64,000 nt of DNA, from NCBI RefSeq assembly GCF_947494555.1, contig NZ_CANLVF010000003.1:310001-374000 (forward strand), given 5' to 3'. Below the pieces are notes generated by a model. That model was not told the origin of the DNA and did no database searches. It worked only from the letters and a program-made list of their open reading frames with translations. The DNA comes from an uncultured Roseibium sp. GTDB taxonomy: Bacteria > Pseudomonadota > Alphaproteobacteria > Rhizobiales > Stappiaceae. This document shows positions 9,083 through 17,448 of the stretch, piece after piece (position 1 is the first letter of the stretch; every line of letters starts with the position of its first letter). Both the position numbers and the translations under genes were made by a program.

Positions 9083-10114
9083 ATGAAACCTTTGGAAAAC
9101 ATCCTGCAGAATGCCGCCAGCGCGCAAAAGACAATCGTGCTGAGCGAAGGTACGGACCCAAGGGTAATCCAGGCGGCAATCGATGCGCGCAAACTGGATG
9201 TCGCCAGGATCATTCTCGTTCTGGACAAGGGATCTGAAGGCACGCGGCCTGCCGCTCTCGACGAAGAGATTGAAGGCCTGGAGGTACACGATCCCTCCAG
9301 CTCGCCTGTGACCCAGGAACTTGCCGACCTTTACTATTCCATGCGCAAGCACAAAGGCATTTCGCCTGAGCAGGCTCTGGAGCAGGCAAAAATTGCGCAT
9401 GTCTACGCAGCGCTGCTCGTCAAGGCAGGGCACGCGGACGGCTGCATCGGCGGCGCGGTGCTGTCCTCTGCCGAAGTCATCAAGACGGCGATACAGGTGA
9501 TCGGAGTTGCAGAAGGCACAAAGCTCGTTTCGAGTTTCTTCCTGTTTCTCTTTTGTGAAGACCACCACACGCGCAAAGGCGCCTGCATATTTTCAGACGC
9601 GGGCCTTGTCGTTGATCCCTCAGCGGAAGAGCTGTGTGAAATCGCGATAGCATCGGCGCACTCGTTTCAGGACCTCACGAACGAGACGGCCCGCATCGCG
9701 ATGCTGTCATTTTCAACGCGGGGCAGCGCGAAACACCACGCCGTTTCGAAAGTTCAAAAGGCGACAGATCTCGCGCGTGAGGCAGCGCCCGATCTCCTGA
9801 TCGACGGTGAGTTGCAATTCGATGCGGCATTCGTACCTGAAGTTGCTCAATCGAAGGCGGCGGATTCGCCGATCGCAGGCAACGCGAACGTTTTCATATT
9901 TCCAAATCTTGACGCAGGGAATATCGGTTACAAGATCGCACAAAGAATCGGCGGCGCAACAGCGATCGGTCCGATCCTGCAAGGTCTATCGCATCCGGCA
10001 AACGACTTGTCGCGCGGGTGCAGCTCGGAGGATATTCTTCACATGATCGCAGTCACTACCGCGCAGTCGCTTCACAAGGACAAGACGACCTCCAGCGTGG
10101 AGCAGCAGGTATGA
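9083..10114 (+). CDS. pta: phosphate acetyltransferase
   Basis: A 343-residue short-form Pta (PTA_PTB fold) that turns acetyl phosphate from Xsc into acetyl-CoA. Typical segments are TIVLSEGTDPRVIQAA near the N-terminus and, near the C-terminus, NVFIFPNLDAGNIGYKIAQR with IGPILQGL. It lacks the N-terminal DRTGG/P-loop regions of long enterobacterial Pta, as usual for Xsc-linked enzymes. The start at 9083 is chosen because the family sequence begins at MKPLENIL; ATG 9062 is possible but less well spaced from the AGGAGAG site. Its TGA overlaps the soeA ATG (ATGA at 10111), so the two are translationally coupled. Confidence 0.93.
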   Translation: MKPLENILQNAASAQKTIVLSEGTDPRVIQAAIDARKLDVARIILVLDKGSEGTRPAALDEEIEGLEVHDPSSSPVTQELADLYYSMRKHKGISPEQALEQAKIAHVYAALLVKAGHADGCIGGAVLSSAEVIKTAIQVIGVAEGTKLVSSFFLFLFCEDHHTRKGACIFSDAGLVVDPSAEELCEIAIASAHSFQDLTNETARIAMLSFSTRGSAKHHAVSKVQKATDLAREAAPDLLIDGELQFDAAFVPEVAQSKAADSPIAGNANVFIFPNLDAGNIGYKIAQRIGGATAIGPILQGLSHPANDLSRGCSSEDILHMIAVTTAQSLHKDKTTSSVEQQV

Positions 10115-12927
10115 CCGATCCCGTCCTCGATACCTCGCCGAAAGTGTCGGACGAAGTCCGTAAAACCACCTGCTACATGTGCGCTTGCCGGTGCGGCATC
10201 AACGTCCATATGAAGGATGGAAAGGTCGCCTATATCGAAGGCAATCGCGATCATCCCGTGAACAAGGGTGTGCTGTGTGCCAAGGGATCGTCCGGCATCA
10301 TGCAGGTCAACGCTCCGTCTCGTCTGAGGGCGCCGCTCAAGCGCACCGGGCCGCGCGGATCGGGCGAGTTTGAAGAAATCTCCTGGGACGAAGCCCTGGA
10401 ACTCGCCCGCTCGTGGCTGGATCCGATCCGCAAGTCCAGTCCCGAAAAATTGGCCTTCTTTACCGGACGCGATCAATCCCAGAGCTTCACGAGCTTCTGG
10501 GCCCAGAATTTCGGAACACCGAACTACGCCGCTCATGGCGGGTTCTGTTCCGTCAACATGGCAACCGCCGGTATCTACACGATGGGCGGCGCTTTCTGGG
10601 AATTCGGTCAGCCGGACTGGGACCATACCAAACTCTTCATGATCTTCGGCGTTGCGGAAGATCACGATTCCAACCCTATCAAAATGGGGCTTGGCAAGCT
10701 GAAGGCGCGCGGAGGCAAGGTGATCGGCGTCAATCCGATCCGTTCCGGCTACAACGCCATTGCCGACGAATGGGTCGGCATCACGCCGGGCACGGATGGG
10801 TTGTTTATTTCCGCCTTGATCCACGTTCTGCTGAAAGCGGGCAGGATCGACCTCTCCTACCTCTCCCAGTTCACCAACGCGCCCTGCCTTTTGAACGCAA
10901 CATCGGGTTCGCCGGAAGAAGGCCTTCTTCTGCGCGACGGCGACGGCAAGCCGCTCGTCGTTGACCGGGCCAACGGTACGCTTCAACCCTTCGACAAACA
11001 AGGGGTAAACCCGGATCTGGCTGCCAGTGTCGACATGGACGGCGTAACCCACAAGACCGTGTTCCAACATCTGGCGGATCGTTTTCTGTCAAACGAATAC
11101 AGCCCGGAAGCCGTATCGGAGCGCTGCGGTGTCAGTGCGGGACGGATCAAGGCTATTGCCGGCGAACTTGCGCGCGTTGCTTTTGAAGAAGCCTTTGAAC
11201 TCGACCAGCCCTGGACGGATTTTCGCGGCAACAAGCACGAAAAGATGCTCGGCCGGCCGGTCAGCTTCCATGCCATGCGCGGCATCTCGGCCCATTCCAA
11301 CGGGTTCCAGACGTGCCGCACGCTCCATATCCTTCAGATCCTGCTCGGAACAGTGGAGGTCCCCGGCGGTTTCCGCTTCAAGCCGCCCTATCCGAAACCG
11401 GTCGAGGCCCACCCGACGCCGCACTGCCACTCCAAGCCGGATTGTCCGCTCGACGGCCCCCATCTCGGGTTCGTGCGCGGACCGGACGATCTCGCCCTGA
11501 AGGAAGACGGCACGCCGGCGCGCATCGACAAGGCGTTTACCTGGGAAAATCCGCTGTCGGCCCACGGGTTGATGCACATGGTCATTTCCAATGCCCATGC
11601 CGGTGATCCCTACAAGATCGACACGTTGTTCTTCTACATGGCCAACATGGCCTGGAACTCGTCCATGAACACGCGCGGCGTCATGGACATGCTCACCGAC
11701 AAGGACGAGAACGGCGATTATGTCATTCCGCGCATCATCTATTCCGATGCATATTCCTCGGAAATGGTTGCCTATGCCGACCTGATCCTTCCCGATGCGA
11801 CCTATCTGGAACGGCATGACTGTATTTCACTGCTTGACCGGCCGATCTGTGAGGCCGATGCAGCCGCCGATGCCATCCGCTGGCCGGTGATTGAACCGGA
11901 TCGAGACGTTCGTGGTTTTCAATCGGTCCTGATCGACCTCGGCGCGCGTCTCAAACTGCCCGGCTTTGTCGACGAAAACGGCGAGGCGCTTTATGCCGAC
12001 TATGCCGACTACATGGTCAACCACCAGCGGCGGCCCGGTATCGGCCCGCTCGCAGGCTTCCGTGGAAACGGCACCGAGACCGGCCGGGGCGGCGTGAACC
12101 CGAACCAGCTCGAGCGTTACATCGAAAACGGCAGCTTCTTCGTCGAGCACGTTCCAGCGGAAGCGTCCTACTACAAGCCCTGGAACACCGCCTACCAGGA
12201 CTGGGCGGTCAAGCTCGGGTTCTACGACAAACCGCAGCCCTACCTGTTTCAGCTCTATGCCGAACCGCTGCGCCGGATGCAGCTTGCCGCAGAGGGTCAC
12301 GGAGATCGTCAGCCGCCGGATCATCTCAGGCAACAGATCATCGATCACCTTGATCCGATACCGGCCTGGTATGCACCTCTTGAGGAGGCATCCGTCGATA
12401 CGGACAGCTACCCGATCCACGCGCTTACCCAGCGGCCAATGGCCATGTACCACTCCTGGGGCAGCCAAAATGCCTGGCTCCGGCAGATACACGGACACAA
12501 CCCGCTCTACGTGCCGACAAAACTCTGGAAGGAACACGGGTTCAAGGACGGCGACTGGGCGAAGGTCACGTCGGTTCATGGCGAGATTACCGTTCCGGTC
12601 GCGCACATGGCGGGTCTCAACGAGAACACTGTCTGGACCTGGAATGCGATCGGTAAGCGCAAGGGTGCCTGGGCACTGGACGAGGATGCACCCGAAGCAA
12701 CGCGCGGGTTCCTTTTGAACCACCTCATTCACGAGCTCCTGCCACCAAAGGGCGACGGGCTCAGGTGGTCGAATTCAGATCCGGTAACCGGTCAGGCGGC
12801 CTGGTTCGATCTGAGGGTGCGCATTGAAAAAGCTGCTCCCGTTGAAGAAAGCCTGCCTGTTTTCGGCGCATTGAAATCGCCGGTCGGCAAGGGCCCAGCC
12901 ATCGTTCGACAGAAAGTGACGTCATGA
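10111..12927 (+). CDS. soeA: sulfite dehydrogenase SoeABC, molybdopterin catalytic subunit
   Basis: A 938-residue molybdopterin oxidoreductase of the DMSO-reductase/polysulfide-reductase family. An N-terminal [4Fe-4S] site is formed by Cys21, Cys24, Cys28 and Cys56. The segment HGGFCSVNMA places Cys146 as the likely molybdenum ligand. The C-terminal dinucleotide-binding domain includes HALTQRPMAMYHSWGSQNAW. There is no twin-arginine signal, consistent with a cytoplasm-facing SoeA. Located directly after xsc-pta and followed by four-cluster and membrane subunits, it most likely oxidises the sulfite released by Xsc to sulfate, feeding electrons to quinone. Related reductases look similar, but context decides the role. 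Confidence 0.88.
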   Translation: MTDPVLDTSPKVSDEVRKTTCYMCACRCGINVHMKDGKVAYIEGNRDHPVNKGVLCAKGSSGIMQVNAPSRLRAPLKRTGPRGSGEFEEISWDEALELARSWLDPIRKSSPEKLAFFTGRDQSQSFTSFWAQNFGTPNYAAHGGFCSVNMATAGIYTMGGAFWEFGQPDWDHTKLFMIFGVAEDHDSNPIKMGLGKLKARGGKVIGVNPIRSGYNAIADEWVGITPGTDGLFISALIHVLLKAGRIDLSYLSQFTNAPCLLNATSGSPEEGLLLRDGDGKPLVVDRANGTLQPFDKQGVNPDLAASVDMDGVTHKTVFQHLADRFLSNEYSPEAVSERCGVSAGRIKAIAGELARVAFEEAFELDQPWTDFRGNKHEKMLGRPVSFHAMRGISAHSNGFQTCRTLHILQILLGTVEVPGGFRFKPPYPKPVEAHPTPHCHSKPDCPLDGPHLGFVRGPDDLALKEDGTPARIDKAFTWENPLSAHGLMHMVISNAHAGDPYKIDTLFFYMANMAWNSSMNTRGVMDMLTDKDENGDYVIPRIIYSDAYSSEMVAYADLILPDATYLERHDCISLLDRPICEADAAADAIRWPVIEPDRDVRGFQSVLIDLGARLKLPGFVDENGEALYADYADYMVNHQRRPGIGPLAGFRGNGTETGRGGVNPNQLERYIENGSFFVEHVPAEASYYKPWNTAYQDWAVKLGFYDKPQPYLFQLYAEPLRRMQLAAEGHGDRQPPDHLRQQIIDHLDPIPAWYAPLEEASVDTDSYPIHALTQRPMAMYHSWGSQNAWLRQIHGHNPLYVPTKLWKEHGFKDGDWAKVTSVHGEITVPVAHMAGLNENTVWTWNAIGKRKGAWALDEDAPEATRGFLLNHLIHELLPPKGDGLRWSNSDPVTGQAAWFDLRVRIEKAAPVEESLPVFGALKSPVGKGPAIVRQKVTS

Positions 12928-13673
12928 CCCTGTTGCCGGAAACGACTGAAAAGAAGCTTGGCCTGGTCATTGACCTGGATACCTGCGTCGGTTGCCATGC
13001 ATGTGTAACCGCTTGCAAGGGCTGGAACACCGAAAACTACGGCGCTCCGCTCAGTGATACGGACGCTTACGGTGGCGATCCTGTCGGAACCTTCCTGAAC
13101 CGGATCCACAGCTACGAAGTCGAGCCGAAAGGCGGCGGCTGTAGCCAGACCGTGCACTTCCCGAAATCATGCCTGCATTGTGAAGATGCGCCCTGCGTGA
13201 CCGTATGCCCGACCGGCGCCAGCTACAAACGGACCGAAGACGGCATTGTGCTTGTCAACGAGGACGCCTGTATCGGCTGCGGATTGTGCGCCTGGGCCTG
13301 CCCTTATGGCGCGCGCGAAATGGATCCGACGGCCGGCGTCATGAAGAAATGTACGCTGTGCGTTGACCGGATCTACAATGACAATCTTCCGGAAGAGGAT
13401 CGCGTACCTGCATGCGTCCGGACCTGCCCGGCGGGTGCACGCCATTTCGGGGACTTCGCCGACCCGGACAGCAATGTTTCCAAGCTGGTCGCAGAGCGCG
13501 GCGGCATCGACCTGATGCCGGAACAGGGAACCAAGCCGGTCAACAAGTATTTGCCTCCCCGGCCCAAGGACCAGTTGCAGGACATGGACGTCCTCACGCC
13601 TCTCCTTGAGCCCGTTGCCGAAGAACCGAAGGGTTTTCTCGCCTGGCTCGACAAAAGACTGGAGGCGCTCTGA
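12924..13673 (+). CDS. soeB: sulfite dehydrogenase SoeABC, iron-sulfur subunit
   Basis: This 249-residue electron-transfer subunit carries four cysteine groups for four Fe-S clusters: CVGCHACVTAC near residue 17, CLHCEDAPCVTVCP near 85, CIGCGLCAWACP near 115, and CTLC with a later CVRTCP near 145-175. It passes electrons from SoeA to the membrane subunit. It starts with an ATGA overlap on soeA and ends in a TGATG overlap with soeC, so the three subunits are made in stoichiometric fashion. Confidence 0.92.
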   Translation: MTLLPETTEKKLGLVIDLDTCVGCHACVTACKGWNTENYGAPLSDTDAYGGDPVGTFLNRIHSYEVEPKGGGCSQTVHFPKSCLHCEDAPCVTVCPTGASYKRTEDGIVLVNEDACIGCGLCAWACPYGAREMDPTAGVMKKCTLCVDRIYNDNLPEEDRVPACVRTCPAGARHFGDFADPDSNVSKLVAERGGIDLMPEQGTKPVNKYLPPRPKDQLQDMDVLTPLLEPVAEEPKGFLAWLDKRLEAL

Positions 13674-14584
13674 TGCATCCGGCTCCCTCAGTCATCATCT
13701 TTACCGTTCTGTCCGGCCTCGGCTTCGGGCTTCTGACGTTTCTCGGCCTTGGCATGCCGAAGGTCACCGGCTGGGAAGCGTTCTTCTATTTTGCGATTGC
13801 CTACGCGCTGGCTGTCGGCGGACTGGTGTCCTCCACATTCCACCTCGGTAATCCGCAAAGGGCGCTCAAGGCTTTTACCCAGTGGAGGTCCAGCTGGCTG
13901 TCCAGAGAAGCCTGGCTTTCAACCTTTGCGCTTATCGTTCTTGCGGTTTTCGGTGCTGCGGCCGTATTTGTCGGGGTCACGATTGCACCGCTCGGTCTGC
14001 TCGGAACGCTTCTGTCTCTTGCCACCGTGCTGGCAACGGCGATGATCTATGCCCAGTTGAAGACAGTTCCGCGCTGGAACCACTGGCTGACGCCCCTGCA
14101 TATGCTGACCGTCTCCCTTGCGGGCGGTGCCATTATTGCTCAGCAGACCACTGCTGCAATCGTGCTGCTCCTCGCCGCAGGCGGTGTACAGATACTGCAC
14201 TGGGTCCTTGGCGATCGGCGCTTTGGCGAACGCGGTCACACAATCGAAACGGCGACAGGTCTCGGCGATCGCGGCAAGGCCCGGCTGTTCGAACCTCCGC
14301 ATACCGGATCGAACTATCTCCTGAAGGAAATGGCGCATGTCGTGGGCCGCAAGCACGCGCAGAAACTCAGGATCATTTCATTCGTCGCAATGATTTTGAT
14401 CCCGCTGATCATTGTCGCGCTCCTGCCGGTCAACCCGTTCACCGCTGCACTTGCCACCCTGTTCTACCTCGTCGGTGCATTTGCATCCCGGTGGCTGTTT
14501 TTTGCCGAAGCCGAACATGTTGTCAGGCTTTACTATGGAGCTTCCGGCTCAGAGCCGCCCTATCAGCCTAGCTTCTCAAGCTGA
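13673..14584 (+). CDS. soeC: sulfite dehydrogenase SoeABC, membrane anchor subunit (DmsC family)
   Basis: A 303-residue hydrophobic protein of the DmsC/YnfH type with about eight transmembrane segments, which anchors SoeAB and exchanges electrons with quinone. Segments include VIIFTVLSGLGFGLLTFLGL at the N-terminus and a FHLGNPQRALKAF loop typical of DmsC proteins. The last gene of the xsc-pta-soeABC operon; its ATG overlaps the soeB stop codon. Confidence 0.88.
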   Translation: MHPAPSVIIFTVLSGLGFGLLTFLGLGMPKVTGWEAFFYFAIAYALAVGGLVSSTFHLGNPQRALKAFTQWRSSWLSREAWLSTFALIVLAVFGAAAVFVGVTIAPLGLLGTLLSLATVLATAMIYAQLKTVPRWNHWLTPLHMLTVSLAGGAIIAQQTTAAIVLLLAAGGVQILHWVLGDRRFGERGHTIETATGLGDRGKARLFEPPHTGSNYLLKEMAHVVGRKHAQKLRIISFVAMILIPLIIVALLPVNPFTAALATLFYLVGAFASRWLFFAEAEHVVRLYYGASGSEPPYQPSFSS

Positions 14585-14658
14585 GTTTGCTTCGAGCTTG
14601 AGACGAGCAATCCGGTCAAAAGGTTCATGTTGCACGCATCATGCTCTAAGGTATTGGA

Positions 14659-15690
14659 ATGAAAAGCGAGACCAGACGCCGCAAAATAGGATTTCTGTTA
14701 ATCGACGGATACGCATTGATGTCGGTCGCCTCCGCGATCGAACCGCTGCGTGCGGCCAATCTGCTGGGTGAATCGAAACATTTCACCCTGTCTTACTATT
14801 CGCAAAATGCCGGCAAGGTGCGTGCTTCGTGCGGCGCATATTTCGAAACGGAACCTCTCGGGATCCTGAGCAACCAGGTCGATCTTCTTTTTGTCGTCGC
14901 GGGAAGCAATCTCGGCGACGCCGAAAATGCCGCCTTCTACGCCCAACTGCGGCGACTGGCAGCCCATGGCGTAGAGCTTGGCGGGATTTCGGGGGGCGGA
15001 TCGCTGCTGGCAAAAGCCGGTCTCATGGACGACCGCAGGCTCACCGTCCACTGGGAGCATTTTGAAGAGCTGAACGCCCTCTCAGATGCCTATTTTCTGG
15101 AACGCCGCATCTTCGTGATCGACCGCAACCGCTACACCTGCGCCGGCGGTGTCGCTTCGCTCGACATGATGCTCGCGCTGGTAAAGTCGGAGCTTGGCGC
15201 CGAGCTTGCGACAACGGTCAGCGACTGGCTCGTGCACAGCGGCATGCGCAGCGCGGACGAACCGCTGCGCTCGCGCTATCTTGGCAGCAACACCAGTTTG
15301 AACAGCTGTGTCACTGCGGCGGTGGAACTCATGGAAAGCCATGTCACGGATCTATTGACACTCGACCAGATCGCGATGCTGGCCGGTGTAAGTTCGCGCA
15401 AGCTGCAACGAAACTTCAAATCCGATCTCGGTATCAGCGTCATGCGCTGCTACATGGATATCCGCCTTCACAAGGCTGACGAACTGCTGCGCAAGACCAG
15501 AATGGCCGTTGCCCAGGTCGCCTTTTCGACCGGCTTTGTCGACCAGGCACATTTTGCAAGCGTCTACCGGGAGAAATTCGGATTTTCGCCGACAGAACGG
15601 CGGAAGAAAACGCGCGTGGCACCATCTGCAGTTCGCGCGCATACACCGAGCGACGTCATGGAACCAAACGGCGTACTGGAACACCATTAA
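14659..15690 (+). CDS. GlxA-family AraC transcriptional regulator (GbdR/CdhR-like)
   Basis: A 343-residue regulator with an N-terminal DJ-1/PfpI-like domain (residues ~10-180, IGFLLIDGYALMSVASAIEPLRAAN) and a C-terminal AraC-type double HTH (residues ~220-320, ending in FVDQAHFASVYREKFGFSPTERR). The usual catalytic Cys of the amidase fold is absent; the nucleophile-elbow region reads ISGGGS, so the domain is a ligand sensor. Relatives such as GbdR and CdhR respond to glycine betaine/dimethylglycine or carnitine. Given the DMGDH-like and MttB genes in this window, a methylated-amine effector is plausible, but it could equally control the adjacent soe genes. Confidence 0.82.
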   Translation: MKSETRRRKIGFLLIDGYALMSVASAIEPLRAANLLGESKHFTLSYYSQNAGKVRASCGAYFETEPLGILSNQVDLLFVVAGSNLGDAENAAFYAQLRRLAAHGVELGGISGGGSLLAKAGLMDDRRLTVHWEHFEELNALSDAYFLERRIFVIDRNRYTCAGGVASLDMMLALVKSELGAELATTVSDWLVHSGMRSADEPLRSRYLGSNTSLNSCVTAAVELMESHVTDLLTLDQIAMLAGVSSRKLQRNFKSDLGISVMRCYMDIRLHKADELLRKTRMAVAQVAFSTGFVDQAHFASVYREKFGFSPTERRKKTRVAPSAVRAHTPSDVMEPNGVLEHH

Positions 15691-15937
15691 GGGTGCCTGT
15701 TTCAGGGTTGCGGGTTCCAGATTTTTGGCGTCCGGGCTTGCCTTTTCCAGCGTTTGACCGTATTCAGCCCGCCCACTCCAGACTATAAACGCGAACCGCC
15801 AGCAAGATCAGCATCCTTCGGGTTGCACCTGCCGTGCACCTTTGACCTGATCGATACGACGTGGCCGGATCTTCCGGTCGCTCGCGTGCTGTTTCCTGCG
15901 GACTGTGGTTGGCGTGCTGCAAACGAGGTCGGCTGAG

Positions 15938-17230
15938 ATGATTGAGACAATCGGACTTGATTTCGGAACGTCCAACACAGTGGCTGTCACTGCCGCCGGG
16001 CAAGGAGGGACGCAGCCGGTCACTTTCAGCGATGATGCGGCGGATTTCACGTCGCTTCCGACGGTTCTGAGCTTTCTCGACCGCGGTGCCGCGCGCGCAC
16101 TTCATCCGGAAGTCGGGCCCTGGGCGATCCGGCAATTCCTGGAAAGCTTCGGCGATGTCCGATTTATCCAGTCACTGAAGACCTTCGCGGCAAGCCGTGT
16201 GTTCAAAGGAACGGGTGTTTATGGCGTGCGCTTCGAATTCGAAGACCTGATGGCCACGTTCCTACGCTGCGCCTTCGAGCGCGCGGGCACAGCGTTCGAT
16301 CCGGCGAGAACACGGCTTGTCGTTGGACGGCCGGTCGAGTTCGCCGGTCACAATCCGGATGAGACACTTGCCATGGAGCGCTACAGAAGGGCGTTTCGCA
16401 AGGTCGGCTTTGAAGACATCTTGTTTGTGATGGAACCGGTTGGCGCTGCGTTTTCCTATGCGCAATCGCTCGAAAGGGATACGACCATTCTTGTCGCGGA
16501 CCTTGGCGGCGGCACCACGGACTATTCCATCATGCGGTTCGAGACCCGGTCGGGGCACCTTGCGGCAACTCCGCTCGGGCGCGGAGGCATTGGTATTGCC
16601 GGGGATACGTTCGACTACCGCATCATCGACAATGTCGTCCTGCCGAAACTCGGCAAGGGATCGTCCTATAAGAGCATGGGCAAGATCCTCGAAATCCCGC
16701 CGAACCTTTTTTCCAATTTCGCCCGCTGGCACATGCTTTCAATCTTCAAGACGTCAGACGATTTCAAGGAGATGAAGAAACTGCTGCGCTGGTGCCTTGA
16801 GCCGGACAAGATCGAGCTATTCATCGAACTGGTCGAAGAGGATCAGGGATATCCGCTCTACAAGTCTGTTTCCGAAACCAAAGCACGCCTGTCCTCGGAA
16901 GACGACGCGGAGTTTTCTTTCTCGCCTCTCGGTTCGGATTTCCGCGCATCGGTCTCCCGCCGCGACTTCGAAGGCTGGATCGCCTCTGACCTTGCCAAAA
17001 TGGACAAGGCTCTCGATGCCACCCTGCAGAAGGCGGGGCTATCGGAAACCGACATCGATCGTGTGTTCATGACGGGGGGAACGTCCTTCGTGCCCGCTGT
17101 ACGCCGCCAGTTTGCGAACCGATTCGGCGCGGAGAAAATCTCCGGCGGGAACGAATTGACCTCCGTCGCCAACGGCCTCGCCCTCATCGGTGCGCGCGAA
17201 GATGCCGGAGACTGGGCGATCGCGGCTTAA
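15938..17230 (+). CDS. yegD: truncated Hsp70-family ATPase, YegD type
   Basis: A 430-residue protein containing only the actin/Hsp70 nucleotide-binding domain. Phosphate-1 motif IGLDFGTSNTVAV is at residues 4-16, phosphate-2 LVADLGGGTTDYSI is near 185, and the adenosine motif MTGGTSFVPAVRRQF is near 380. The DnaK substrate-binding domain is missing, as in YegD. The ATG at 15938 is used because the Hsp70 fold begins there; an upstream GTG at 15905 adds only 11 unlikely residues. Its client and role are unknown. It stands alone between a regulator gene and a signalling phosphatase. Confidence 0.82.
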   Translation: MIETIGLDFGTSNTVAVTAAGQGGTQPVTFSDDAADFTSLPTVLSFLDRGAARALHPEVGPWAIRQFLESFGDVRFIQSLKTFAASRVFKGTGVYGVRFEFEDLMATFLRCAFERAGTAFDPARTRLVVGRPVEFAGHNPDETLAMERYRRAFRKVGFEDILFVMEPVGAAFSYAQSLERDTTILVADLGGGTTDYSIMRFETRSGHLAATPLGRGGIGIAGDTFDYRIIDNVVLPKLGKGSSYKSMGKILEIPPNLFSNFARWHMLSIFKTSDDFKEMKKLLRWCLEPDKIELFIELVEEDQGYPLYKSVSETKARLSSEDDAEFSFSPLGSDFRASVSRRDFEGWIASDLAKMDKALDATLQKAGLSETDIDRVFMTGGTSFVPAVRRQFANRFGAEKISGGNELTSVANGLALIGAREDAGDWAIAA

Positions 17231-17448
17231 AACGAGCAAATAGATTTCTTACGTCCCGTGTTCCATTCCACCTTCGTATCGCCACCTTCACCCAATAACC
17301 GATCGTTCATAACAGCATTGAAATTTTCCCGCGGGGATGTAGCAAGGGCTGCAATCGGATACCATAATGGAGACAACGTGAGGGTAATCCAGTATGGCGC
17401 CCCACAACCTATAGGTTTGTCCGACAGCAAGTCGATTCAGGAAAAATA

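Noticed and set aside
15754-15789. TTGACC and TATAAA as a promoter for the yegD-like gene
   Set aside because: The spacing between the boxes is about 24 bp, too long for a sigma-70 promoter.
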